The notes beneath the pieces are model-generated. The model saw nothing but the letters and a program-made list of their open reading frames with translations. It was not told the origin of the DNA and did not search any database. Positions 7,477 to 12,180 of a DNA stretch of 12,180 nt are shown piece by piece. This DNA comes from CAYGZA01 sp964354135 (GTDB lineage Bacteria > Planctomycetota > Planctomycetia > Pirellulales > Thermoguttaceae), in NCBI GenBank assembly GCA_964354135.1, contig CAYGZA010000210.1, positions 1-12,180 of the forward strand. The letters run 5' to 3'. A program made the position numbers and the translations under genes. Position 1 is the stretch's first letter, and each line of letters opens with the position of its first letter.

Positions 7477-8032
7477 GGCGAACTCCTCTCAACGCCCTAC
7501 GCCGCTCCTTGTATCTCACGTATCTCGCGTGATTCTGGCACCGCCGCGTACAGTACTTCACCCCCCCGTGCCCGCCGCCCGGCAACGGGTGCCCGCAGCC
7601 GCGGCACCGCTTGCCAGCCCGCAGCTCGGCAGCCGTCGCAGGCAATGTCCATATCCTCTTGTGCCCCACCTCGACCAACTCCAGCCCGTGGTAGAGCAGG
7701 CGAACCCAATCCAAGGACCAGACAGCCGGCCCGAACAATTGCCGAAGGAAGGCGTCCGCAAGCGCCCGGCCCTTGGCACGCAACAAGAGACTCGACCGCT
7801 TGCCCCTGGCGGACTCCCGGATGCCAAGCACAAGGTCCAACCCCTCCATTCGCAGTATGCGGTTGGCGCTGGTTTGCGCCGCTTGCCGGCCGCTCTTGCC
7901 AAGAGTCCAGTCGGCCGGGCTGTAGGGCAGGCCCAACAGCAACACGCTGGCGTCGCCCGCTACTCGGGCGGCGTGCTCTGCCAACCGCAACCGGCCCAGC
8001 ACAAGGGCCATTTCGCAACTCAGCCATCGCAC
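7292..8032 (-). CDS. Winged-helix-like protein with C-terminal zinc ribbon
   Basis: I chose GTG 8032, eight bases beyond the predicted end of the terminase small subunit tail and preceded by GAGG. The same frame is open back to 8122 but there reads as a Gly/Thr/Arg repeat shadow. The first part is helical. Around SANRILRMEG to RGKRSSLLLRAKGRALADAFLRQL the pattern resembles the recognition helix, wing and last helix of a MarR-like winged helix. The middle contains SLDWVRLLYHGLELVEVGHK. The C-terminus has a zinc ribbon (CRGCGHPLPG, then YCTRRCQNHARYVRYKERRR). In proteins with this ribbon the chain normally ends soon afterwards. Here the frame continues another 60 codons in Arg/Gly-rich sequence that overlaps the 88-residue gene out of phase. 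The natural stop may have been lost by a one-base change near 7500. The function is unknown; DNA binding is likely. Confidence 0.65.
   Translation of the reverse strand: MRWLSCEMALVLGRLRLAEHAARVAGDASVLLLGLPYSPADWTLGKSGRQAAQTSANRILRMEGLDLVLGIRESARGKRSSLLLRAKGRALADAFLRQLFGPAVWSLDWVRLLYHGLELVEVGHKRIWTLPATAAELRAGKRCRGCGHPLPGGGHGGVKYCTRRCQNHARYVRYKERRRALRGVRRGDVSDVRRGVAERSDAVLLHPVFGEAAGGAGRHRHFGGVLPDKARVGRADGAAEAAGGVR
7483..7490 (-). promoter_or_regulatory. Shine-Dalgarno site for the GTG start at 7476
   Basis: GAGAGGAG on the minus strand sits six bases before GTG 7476. This makes the 88-residue frame, rather than the overlapping frame of the upstream gene, the translated one in this stretch. 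Confidence 0.75.
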
Positions 8033-8039
8033 GTCCGCC

Positions 8040-8177
8040 TCATTCCCCGGTCCCGTTGCCCTGCCCGTCGCCCTCGCCGTTGCCGTTCGCCCGCCCGTTG
8101 CCCTGGATGTCCAGGTCGCCAACCACCACGGCCGGACTGTAGAGCGCGTTGAGGATCGTCTGCTCCTTCGCGCCTAA
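8040..8177 (-). other. Out-of-frame 3' continuation of the small-terminase-like gene
   Basis: In the -1 frame relative to the gene ending at 8174, 45 sense codons run from 8177 to a TGA at 8042-8040. They begin LGAKEQTILNALYSPAVVVG and continue to a Gly/Asn-rich end (GNGRANGNGEGDGQGNGTG). Joined after ...KALLRLG it gives the kind of C-terminus expected for a terminase small subunit. The following gene starts only eight bases after this TGA, fitting operon spacing. The likely cause is loss of one T in GGTTTAGG, either real or a sequence error. No classical slippery heptamer is visible. Confidence 0.6.
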
Positions 8178-8515
8178 CCAAGACGCAGCAATGCTTTGTC
8201 CCTACCCTCCGATGCCTTGGAGATAGCCAAGAGCCACTGGAGTTTCTGCGTATCGTCGAACTCCTCCCACCGCATCCGCAGCCACCTCTGGCACAACAGG
8301 GCCGTCCCCTCGTATCGGCAGGCCGTTTGGACAAAGGATGCGTCGATCACGTCCACCCGCTCCTTGCGTGTCAATATCTCTGCCTCGACCGCCCGCCTGT
8401 ACCTGGCGACCGTCGCCTTGACCCAGCCACACGCCTTGGGGTAGCGGCCCTGGACAAGGCTGATAAGGCCGTTTGTGGGTGGCCTACCTCGTTGTGGCTT
8501 GACCTCTGTTTCCAT
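8174..8515 (-). CDS. Terminase small subunit-like protein, probably frameshifted at its 3' end
   Basis: The 113-residue product starts at ATG 8515 and stops at TAG 8176-8174. A basic N-terminus (KPQRGRPPTNG) leads into a helical core with FVQTACRYEGTALLCQRWLRMRWEEFDDTQKLQWL and KASEGRDKALLRLG. This pattern of an Arg/Trp-rich helix, then a short helix before RDKALLxLGL, is seen in small terminases and fits the position four genes into the packaging run. The small subunit recognises packaging-site DNA and stimulates the large subunit (5678-7213). The stop falls exactly where the family usually continues, and the missing tail is present in another frame (8177-8040). The Shine-Dalgarno region before ATG is GGTAGGG, placed rather close. 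The assignment is moderate: it rests on pattern and synteny. Confidence 0.6.
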   Translation of the reverse strand: METEVKPQRGRPPTNGLISLVQGRYPKACGWVKATVARYRRAVEAEILTRKERVDVIDASFVQTACRYEGTALLCQRWLRMRWEEFDDTQKLQWLLAISKASEGRDKALLRLG

Positions 8516-8572
8516 ATCCCTACCGCCTTGCCACCCGCCATACCCCTGCCTTGCCTCTAGCGCTATAACCCC

Positions 8573-8734
8573 TTACGCCTTAACGATTTGCGATGTTGCG
8601 TGGACTACACGCTCTATCGTGGAACCCAAGTTAAGTACCCCCCAGAATGACGGGGAAATGGGGTTTCCCTTGGCTTGCCCATTCCCCCCATGCTCCCTTG
8701 TCTTCCGTCTCCTTGGCGGGCAAACGGTTATCAT
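8573..8734 (-). CDS. Possible 53-residue protein upstream of the packaging genes
   Basis: An ATG at 8734 is preceded by AAGGA with five bases of spacing, and a 53-codon frame runs to TAA at 8575-8573. The product is basic at its start (VCPPRRRKTREHGGNGQ) and ends in a plausible helix (STIERVVHATSQIVKA). I do not recognise it. Nothing but its ribosome binding site and position argues that it is translated; the region is otherwise a 290-base spacer. It could equally be non-coding leader sequence for the terminase operon. Confidence 0.3.
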   Translation of the reverse strand: MITVCPPRRRKTREHGGNGQAKGNPISPSFWGVLNLGSTIERVVHATSQIVKA

Positions 8735-8777
8735 CTGCGTCCTTTTGCCGTGTTGATTCTTGATCTACTCGGGTGCC

Positions 8778-8821
8778 CAAACGGTCCATATAGATTCGGC
8801 GGATCTGCTATGGACCGTTTG
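8778..8821. promoter_or_regulatory. 13-bp perfect inverted repeat over the stop of the winged-helix gene
   Basis: CAAACGGTCCATA at 8778-8790 is mirrored exactly by TATGGACCGTTTG at 8809-8821, with 18 bases between that contain a further AGAT/ATCT pairing. The TAG stop of the winged-helix gene (8810-8808) lies at the inner edge of one arm. As RNA it would form a strong stem, but no U-run follows on either strand, so it is not a standard terminator. As DNA it could be a dimer-binding operator upstream of the packaging operon, or a replication or processing site. Confidence 0.55.
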
Positions 8822-9188
8822 CGGCTTGTCTCCCTTTCGGCGTCAGCTCGACGTGGGTTGCCCGCCGTCCGCCTGTCCTTTGGTTGTGCCTCTGGACAAG
8901 ACGGCGATTTTCCAGTCTGCGGATGGCTCGGCAGCGGATGGACGCCCAGTAACTCGACGGGGAGATGATCGGCAAGGTGTCCAGTCTGCTCCCCCATCCG
9001 TCTTCCGCGAGCCCTTCTTTCTCGAAGGCCGCGAGCATGGCCAGTAGTCCTTTCTCCTGTTTCGATAGCTTGGCGGTCCCGGGCGCCGCGGCGGGGAGGA
9101 CTCCAGCCGCGGGCCCGTTTCCGCTCGCTGCGGGCAACGTCGAGAGAGCCGTTGTGCCGCAACCACCTTTCAAGAGTGCGGTTGTCAT
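8808..9188 (-). CDS. MarR-like winged-helix DNA-binding protein
   Basis: I chose ATG 9188, which forms an ATGA overlap with the stop of the serine-rich gene; an earlier in-frame start at 9230 would lie inside that gene. The 126-residue product has an Ala/Gly-rich, probably disordered N-terminus (to about 38). A helical domain follows, then a winged helix: YWASIRCRAIRRLENRRLV is the recognition helix and TGGRRATHVELTPKGRQA the wing with the LTPKG motif usual in MarR-type folds. It probably regulates the element, or acts in packaging where small winged-helix proteins also occur. Its gene ends within the inverted repeat at 8778-8821, a candidate target, just before the packaging operon. Confidence 0.75.
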   Translation of the reverse strand: MTTALLKGGCGTTALSTLPAASGNGPAAGVLPAAAPGTAKLSKQEKGLLAMLAAFEKEGLAEDGWGSRLDTLPIISPSSYWASIRCRAIRRLENRRLVQRHNQRTGGRRATHVELTPKGRQAANGP

Positions 9189-9976
9189 TCCAGGCTCGAA
9201 TTGGTGCTGATGCTGGAACTGGACGACCACGATACGGCCGCCGTCGAGCTGCTGCTTGTCGAGCTTGACGACACCGACTTGCTCGACGAACTTGACGTGG
9301 TGCTCGACGAAACCGACTTGGTTGAACTCGAAGACGTGCTCGCCGAGCTCCCGGAAGTGAACGACGAGATCGACGAGGCCGATGTCTCCGACGCGGAGCT
9401 CGCCGTGCTCGATTTCGAGGTTGTGCTTAGCGACGCCTGCGTCGAGCTGGACGTGGAGCTTGTGGACGATGAACTCGTCGAGCTCGTCGAGTACGTCTCG
9501 GTTTGGGTCGAACTCGACGTGGACGATCCGCTCGACGCCGAAGAAATCGACTTGCTGGACGTGCTTGTCGAACTCGACGAAGACCGGCTCGCCGCTTCCG
9601 TCGAGCTGGAACTGTAGCTCGAACTGCTTTCGTCAAGCTCGCGGACTTCCCAGATTTGCAAGCCCTGCATTGCGACCGGGCTCGGCCGCCGCGGGCCCCA
9701 GATCTCACTGGTGAACGTCAGAATCGACGCCTGCGAAATCGACCCGCTCGTTGAGATGTCCCGCAATTCCGCGCGCCACGTCTCGGCTTTCGGCAGCGTC
9801 AATTCAACTCTGACGTCCGCAGCCAAGAGGGACTGAATGGAGTACGCGGCCGCCGTGCCCGTGCCCGCCAGGTCCAGATCGGACTGACGGTAGAGCTTGA
9901 GTTGCCTGGACGAACACCTCGTGGCGTCCGCGGGCGAAATCGCTAGAACCGCTATGACTTCGTCGAGATCTGCCAT
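9185..9976 (-). CDS. Protein with globular N-terminus and long serine-rich low-complexity tail
   Basis: The 263-residue product starts at ATG 9976 with GAAGGGTG just upstream. Residues 1 to about 116 look globular and beta-containing (for example VRVELTLPKAETWRAELRDI and FTSEIWGPRRPSP). From about 117 to the end, more than half of the residues are Ser, with Thr, Lys, Ala, Val and occasional Glu, in runs such as SSSSSKSVSSSSTSSSST. Codons are mostly TCG and AGC, giving a strongly repetitive DNA tract (9185-9630). There is no signal peptide, LPxTG or membrane anchor. The N-terminal part could attach to the virion and the tail act as a flexible, possibly modified spacer, but nothing shows this. 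The family is not recognised. It is coupled to the winged-helix gene by ATGA. Confidence 0.7.
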   Translation of the reverse strand: MADLDEVIAVLAISPADATRCSSRQLKLYRQSDLDLAGTGTAAAYSIQSLLAADVRVELTLPKAETWRAELRDISTSGSISQASILTFTSEIWGPRRPSPVAMQGLQIWEVRELDESSSSYSSSSTEAASRSSSSSTSTSSKSISSASSGSSTSSSTQTETYSTSSTSSSSTSSTSSSTQASLSTTSKSSTASSASETSASSISSFTSGSSASTSSSSTKSVSSSTTSSSSSKSVSSSSTSSSSTAAVSWSSSSSISTNSSLE

Positions 9977-10048
9977 CGTCGCACCCTTCGCTTTTCGCTG
10001 TAAAGGTTGCGGTCAGGCAGCCGTCTAACTAAACCGTGCCCTCGACTC

Positions 10049-10294
10049 CTAACGTTTCAAATCCGCCCGCAACTCACGTCCACGCAGGTACTCCGCGACA
10101 CCCGCCGCCACCTCCCGGCCCGTCGCGTCAGTCGGGTATTCCAGCACCAGCGTCTCCGTCGGCTTGCCCCGCACCGCGATCTTTACGATGCTCCGCTTGC
10201 ACCCCGGATCCGGCCGCGCCGGGATGGCCCGGCCAGTCATCTCCAAGATAGGCAACTCGCGTCGCCGCTTCCGCTCACGTCGCAATTGACTCAT
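10049..10294 (-). CDS. Small basic protein of unknown function (81 aa)
   Basis: The ATG at 10294 shares ATGA with the stop of the upstream Cys-motif gene, so I prefer it to the upstream start at 10450, which would lie wholly inside that gene. The product begins with a very basic stretch (LRRERKRRRELPILEMTGR), then has beta-like VKIAVRGKPTETLVLEYP and a final helix, ATGREVAAGVAEYLRGREL. It has no cysteine pairs or membrane segment. I do not recognise it; a nucleic-acid or partner-binding accessory of the preceding protein is plausible from coupling only. Confidence 0.6.
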   Translation of the reverse strand: MSQLRRERKRRRELPILEMTGRAIPARPDPGCKRSIVKIAVRGKPTETLVLEYPTDATGREVAAGVAEYLRGRELRADLKR

Positions 10295-11124
10295 ATCACA
10301 ACCCCCTTGAACTGCTCGCGGAACTTGTCCCTCCAAGCCGCCGCGTCGTCTTGGTAGACCGCCTGCGGACCGCGCAACATCCGATCCAAGAACTCCCGTG
10401 ACGTGGTGCCGGGCGGCAAGTCGAACTCGACGCCCCGCCCCCAGCCGCAACGGATCTCACGCCAGCTAACCCCGCTCACCTCCAGGGATGCCCGCAAGTC
10501 GTCCAAATTGACCTCGCCCGCTCCCCACGTCCCGACCTTTCTCCAGTCCCCACCCTCTGGCGTCCCCTTTCCCTTCTTCCGGCTCCTGCGCATGCTGGCC
10601 GGCAGCTTCCAACCCGGGGACAAAAGGATCGGCTTCACCACGTGCCGGGCGTTCTCTATCGCCGCAAGTGCGTACTCCACAGCCGTTTCGCGCGTTATCT
10701 CCGTCGGGACAGCCCGCCCGGTTGGCGACGTGGCAATAACGTCCAAGACGCCCGGATCCACTTCGGCCGCAAAGTACTGCGCGCCGCCACGCCGGAACCC
10801 GACGGACGCCGTTCTCCACCCGGACCGCGGAACCCGAAACCAGTAGAACGGCCCCGGGTGGCGCTCGATCATCCACCGCACCAATATCTGGTACCGCCGC
10901 GTCCACACCGGGCCGCATACGGGGCACTTCCTCCCACGGCACGGAACCCGGACGAACTTCCCTTTGGCCGCCTTCTCATTCTCTAGGAGCATGTTCTTTC
11001 CCCGCGGGCACTGGTAGGCGTCGAAGTCCGGTAACTTGGGCAAGCTGTCGCAAAGCTCCCTAACACCGGAACTCCTTTTAGGGAAACGGATACAAACGGG
11101 TTGCATCTCAACAGCTTTCGTCAT
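10291..11124 (-). CDS. Cys-motif protein, possibly replication-related
   Basis: I chose ATG 11124 (277 residues, starting MTKAVEM). The frame stays open to 11259, but that extension runs through two hairpins and reads as unlikely protein. CxxxxCxxCG at 62-71 (CRGRKCPVCGPVWTRRYQIL), with another Cys at 39, is a zinc-binding pattern followed by basic residues. Similar motifs begin some rolling-circle initiator and phage replication proteins, and the following PFYWFRVPRSGW could be a beta strand of such a fold. However, no HUH motif or catalytic Tyr pair is evident, so initiator activity is not supported directly. The C-terminal half has basic RRSRKKGKGTPEGG and a helical end, AAAWRDKFREQFKG. 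It follows two hairpins that separate it from the regulator gene. Confidence 0.6.
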   Translation of the reverse strand: MTKAVEMQPVCIRFPKRSSGVRELCDSLPKLPDFDAYQCPRGKNMLLENEKAAKGKFVRVPCRGRKCPVCGPVWTRRYQILVRWMIERHPGPFYWFRVPRSGWRTASVGFRRGGAQYFAAEVDPGVLDVIATSPTGRAVPTEITRETAVEYALAAIENARHVVKPILLSPGWKLPASMRRSRKKGKGTPEGGDWRKVGTWGAGEVNLDDLRASLEVSGVSWREIRCGWGRGVEFDLPPGTTSREFLDRMLRGPQAVYQDDAAAWRDKFREQFKGVVI

Positions 11125-11149
11125 AAAATGACCCTGTGCATTGGATTTT

Positions 11150-11188
11150 GCCCGTGGCGGGTTTGACCCCTCGCCGCGGGCATTTTTC
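11150..11188 (+). terminator. Hairpin with U-run, plus-strand orientation
   Basis: A 10-base-pair GC-rich stem (11150-11159 with 11172-11181, one G-T pair) and a 12-base loop is followed on the plus strand by ATTTTTC. This is a good intrinsic terminator for any rightward transcript. On the minus strand the same hairpin lies 26 bases before the ATG at 11124 and could affect translation of that gene. Confidence 0.6.
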
Positions 11189-11203
11189 ATTGCCACCCAC
11201 GCC

Positions 11204-11265
11204 AAAACGAAAAGGCCCGGAGGGCAGTCACCGCGCGCCAAGCGTATGCGACTGCTCACCGGGCC
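11204..11265 (-). terminator. Intrinsic terminator after the HTH regulator gene
   Basis: On the minus strand GGCCCGG and GCAGTC (11265-11250) pair with GACTGC and CCGGGCC (11229-11214), leaving a three-base internal bulge. TTTTCGTTTT (11213-11204) follows directly. It would stop transcription from the regulator gene before the Cys-motif gene, so the downstream genes need antitermination, readthrough or a second promoter. Confidence 0.7.
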
Positions 11266-11355
11266 CTTGCCCGAACCCGGCCCGTCTCGACCGGGAGTTA
11301 CGATTCAATTGTCAACCCGTCCAAGAGCGGCGGAAACGGCCCGAGGGCCGCGATG

Positions 11356-11778
11356 TCACGCCGGTACCTCTCGGACTGCCTCTGCCTCTTCCGCTTCGGC
11401 CGCCGCCGCGGTCAAGGCCCGATAGACGCGCCGCAAGACCGCAAGGGGCTGCGCCTGCCGGTACATTGCCCCGCAGACGCCGGCCGCAAACGCCTCACTA
11501 TAGCTGAAGCGAATCTTGATCCCGCCCCTCCGCTGACAGCCAGCCGGAACCAACACGCCGCGCGCGATCCACGATTGGACGGCCCGCAGACTGACCCCGC
11601 AGATCAAGGCCATCTTGCTCAGCCTGAACCCCTCCCCCGTGTCCGACACTGCCGCCCGGAAGTTCTCGCTCGCGCGCCGCAGGTCCATAATCGTCGCACC
11701 GGCCGCCAGGCGGTCCAGTCCGAGAAGATCGGTCAACCACACCCGTCCGCGGCCGTCGATCGCCAGGTAATTCTTCAT
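11356..11778 (-). CDS. MerR-like helix-turn-helix regulator
   Basis: I chose ATG 11778 (140 residues), with AAGG ten bases upstream; the GTG at 11787 lies too close to that site. Residues 50-75 form a helix-turn-helix (FRLSKMALICGVSLRAVQSW) followed by the wing-like IARGVLVPAGCQRRGGIKIRF, the arrangement seen in MerR/excisionase-like DNA-binding domains. The last third is a helix ending in an Ala/Glu run. It is the first gene of the leftward cluster and has its own promoter with palindromic sequences beside it, so autoregulation is likely. The gene is followed by a strong terminator. Its role could be the lysogeny or induction switch of the element; an excisionase-type role is an alternative, though no integrase is present. 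Confidence 0.7.
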   Translation of the reverse strand: MKNYLAIDGRGRVWLTDLLGLDRLAAGATIMDLRRASENFRAAVSDTGEGFRLSKMALICGVSLRAVQSWIARGVLVPAGCQRRGGIKIRFSYSEAFAAGVCGAMYRQAQPLAVLRRVYRALTAAAAEAEEAEAVREVPA

Positions 11779-11799
11779 GTTGGTCACACCTTACCCGTA

Positions 11800-11827
11800 A
11801 TTTTCACCATTGGTGCAAGAATGTCAA
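11800..11827 (-). promoter_or_regulatory. Sigma70-type promoter with embedded palindrome
   Basis: Minus strand: TTGACA (11827-11822), a 16-base spacer, then GAAAAT (11805-11800), placed 22 bases before the ATG at 11778. The spacer contains CACCAATGGTG (11815-11805), an 11-base palindrome running to the -10 box, a natural position for a repressor operator. Confidence 0.6.
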
Positions 11828-11861
11828 TACCAGATTCCAAACCCGCTTGGGGTTTTCGCCC

Positions 11862-11886
11862 CCGTGTTGATTTAGAATTAACACGG
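11862..11886. promoter_or_regulatory. AT-centred dyad upstream of the regulator promoter
   Basis: CCGTGTTGATT and AATTAACACGG are 11-base arms with one mismatch and a three-base centre. The site lies about 35 bases upstream of the -35 box, in a locally AT-rich patch. It could be an upstream operator or a hairpin at the end of an adjacent transcript. The next 30 bases hold another 7-bp inverted repeat (11886-11892 with 11910-11916). Confidence 0.45.
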
Positions 11887-12058
11887 CGGGCCCCTTACGC
11901 CACGGCTGCGGCCCGCACGTCCGCCCCGGTGAACTCGACGCACCTGTTTGTCCTTTTCGGGGTCCACGCTTGGTCGTGATCGGACGTTGTGACTTCTTGG
12001 GCCATTTTGTCTGGCGAATCGGTTTTCTCGCCCCGCGGCGCGCTTGCTGCTGGTCAAC

Positions 12059-12100
12059 GGGCGAAGGGCGACGGGCGAAGCGCGACGGGCGAGAGGCGAA
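12059..12100. repeat. Six degenerate 7-bp tandem repeats (GGGCGAA-type)
   Basis: Six consecutive 7-mers (GGGCGAA, GGGCGAC, GGGCGAA, GCGCGAC, GGGCGAG, AGGCGAA) fill 42 bases without gaps. The rest of 11890-12180 holds no gene I can support. The array could be an intergenic minisatellite or an iteron-like binding array; its position upstream of the element is compatible with either. Confidence 0.6.
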
Positions 12101-12180
12101 AAGCTGAAAGCCCCCTTCTCCCCACTGCCTACTGCCCAATGGCACTAAGTTTTGTACGTAACCGTTTTAGCGGCTTTGCG

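Noticed and set aside
8041..8122. Gly/Thr/Arg repeat as the N-terminus of the first zinc-ribbon protein
   Set aside because: The repeat is the out-of-phase reading of the Gly/Asn tail of the small terminase; GTG 8032 with GAGG upstream is preferred.
8653..8669. GGGAAA/TTTCCC hairpin as a terminator
   Set aside because: Six-base stem with no U-run on either strand; too weak.
9201..9617. Plus-strand Asp/Glu/Leu/Val-rich frame of 138 codons
   Set aside because: It is the mirror of the TCG/AGC serine tract; its openness follows from the serine codons. No convincing separate function.
11125..11259. N-terminal extension of the Cys-motif gene to 11259
   Set aside because: The extra 45 residues would be encoded by two hairpins, including a clear terminator; the ATG at 11124 is the better start.
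11804..12145. 113-codon minus-strand frame upstream of the regulator
   Set aside because: It runs through the 7-bp repeats, the dyad at 11862-11886 and the -35 box. Composition is Arg/Pro/Gln-rich without motifs, and no good ribosome binding site was seen.
1..12180. Attachment-site direct repeats, tRNA genes, CRISPR arrays or an integrase
   Set aside because: I compared the left (640-1120) and right (11800-12180) flanks by eye and found no shared repeat longer than a few bases, and no tRNA-like cloverleaf, spaced repeats or recombinase motifs.

Overview
The window is high-GC DNA. It is dominated by one long, almost entirely minus-strand gene cluster (about 11.78 kb down to 1.12 kb) with the hallmarks of a tailed-phage head module. 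Flanking it on the left are broken pieces of chromosomal genes. The host is probably a planctomycete or relative, which is an inference. It rests on the C-terminal piece of a Gfo/Idh/MocA-type oxidoreductase (668-885), a family greatly expanded in that phylum, and on GC-rich coding with frequent GTG starts. No rRNA, tRNA, integrase, transposase or CRISPR array is visible.

Left flank (1-1120). A plus-strand fragment lacking a proper start (36-536) is followed by a head-out pair of GTAG-headed palindromes (546-628, REPIN-like). Two gene pieces are then fused out of frame on the minus strand: an internal piece of a large helicase (about 1092-880), then the oxidoreductase C-terminus (about 885-668). 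This is a patchwork of scars.

Element, read right to left on the minus strand. A control region (11.80-11.89 kb) holds a TTGACA promoter with an embedded palindrome and drives a MerR-like HTH gene (11778-11356). Two back-to-back hairpins follow (11265-11150). Next come a Cys-motif, replication-protein-like gene (11124-10291), a small coupled gene (10294-10049), a protein with a roughly 145-residue serine-rich tail (9976-9185) and a coupled winged-helix gene (9188-8808). A 13-bp inverted repeat and a 290-bp spacer, possibly containing a 53-codon gene, lead to the packaging and head genes. These are a small-terminase-like gene broken by a -1 frameshift (8515-8174, tail to 8040), two zinc-ribbon proteins (8032-7292 and 7476-7210), the large terminase (7213-5678), an HK97-fold major capsid protein (5655-4213), two small proteins (4201-3692, 3699-3457), the portal (3482-2097) and a structural-type protein of unknown role (2078-1122). 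Starts and stops overlap or nearly touch through most of this run, indicating an operon.

Together the genes supply regulation, possibly replication, DNA packaging, capsid and portal. No tail, lysis, head-maturation protease or integrase gene is present. The set therefore resembles a compact element that makes its own capsid and packages its own DNA but would need tails from elsewhere (a capsid-forming satellite or a decayed prophage head module). I consider this the most interesting reading of the window. The out-of-frame terminase tail and the scarred left edge argue that decay, or sequence error, must also be considered.
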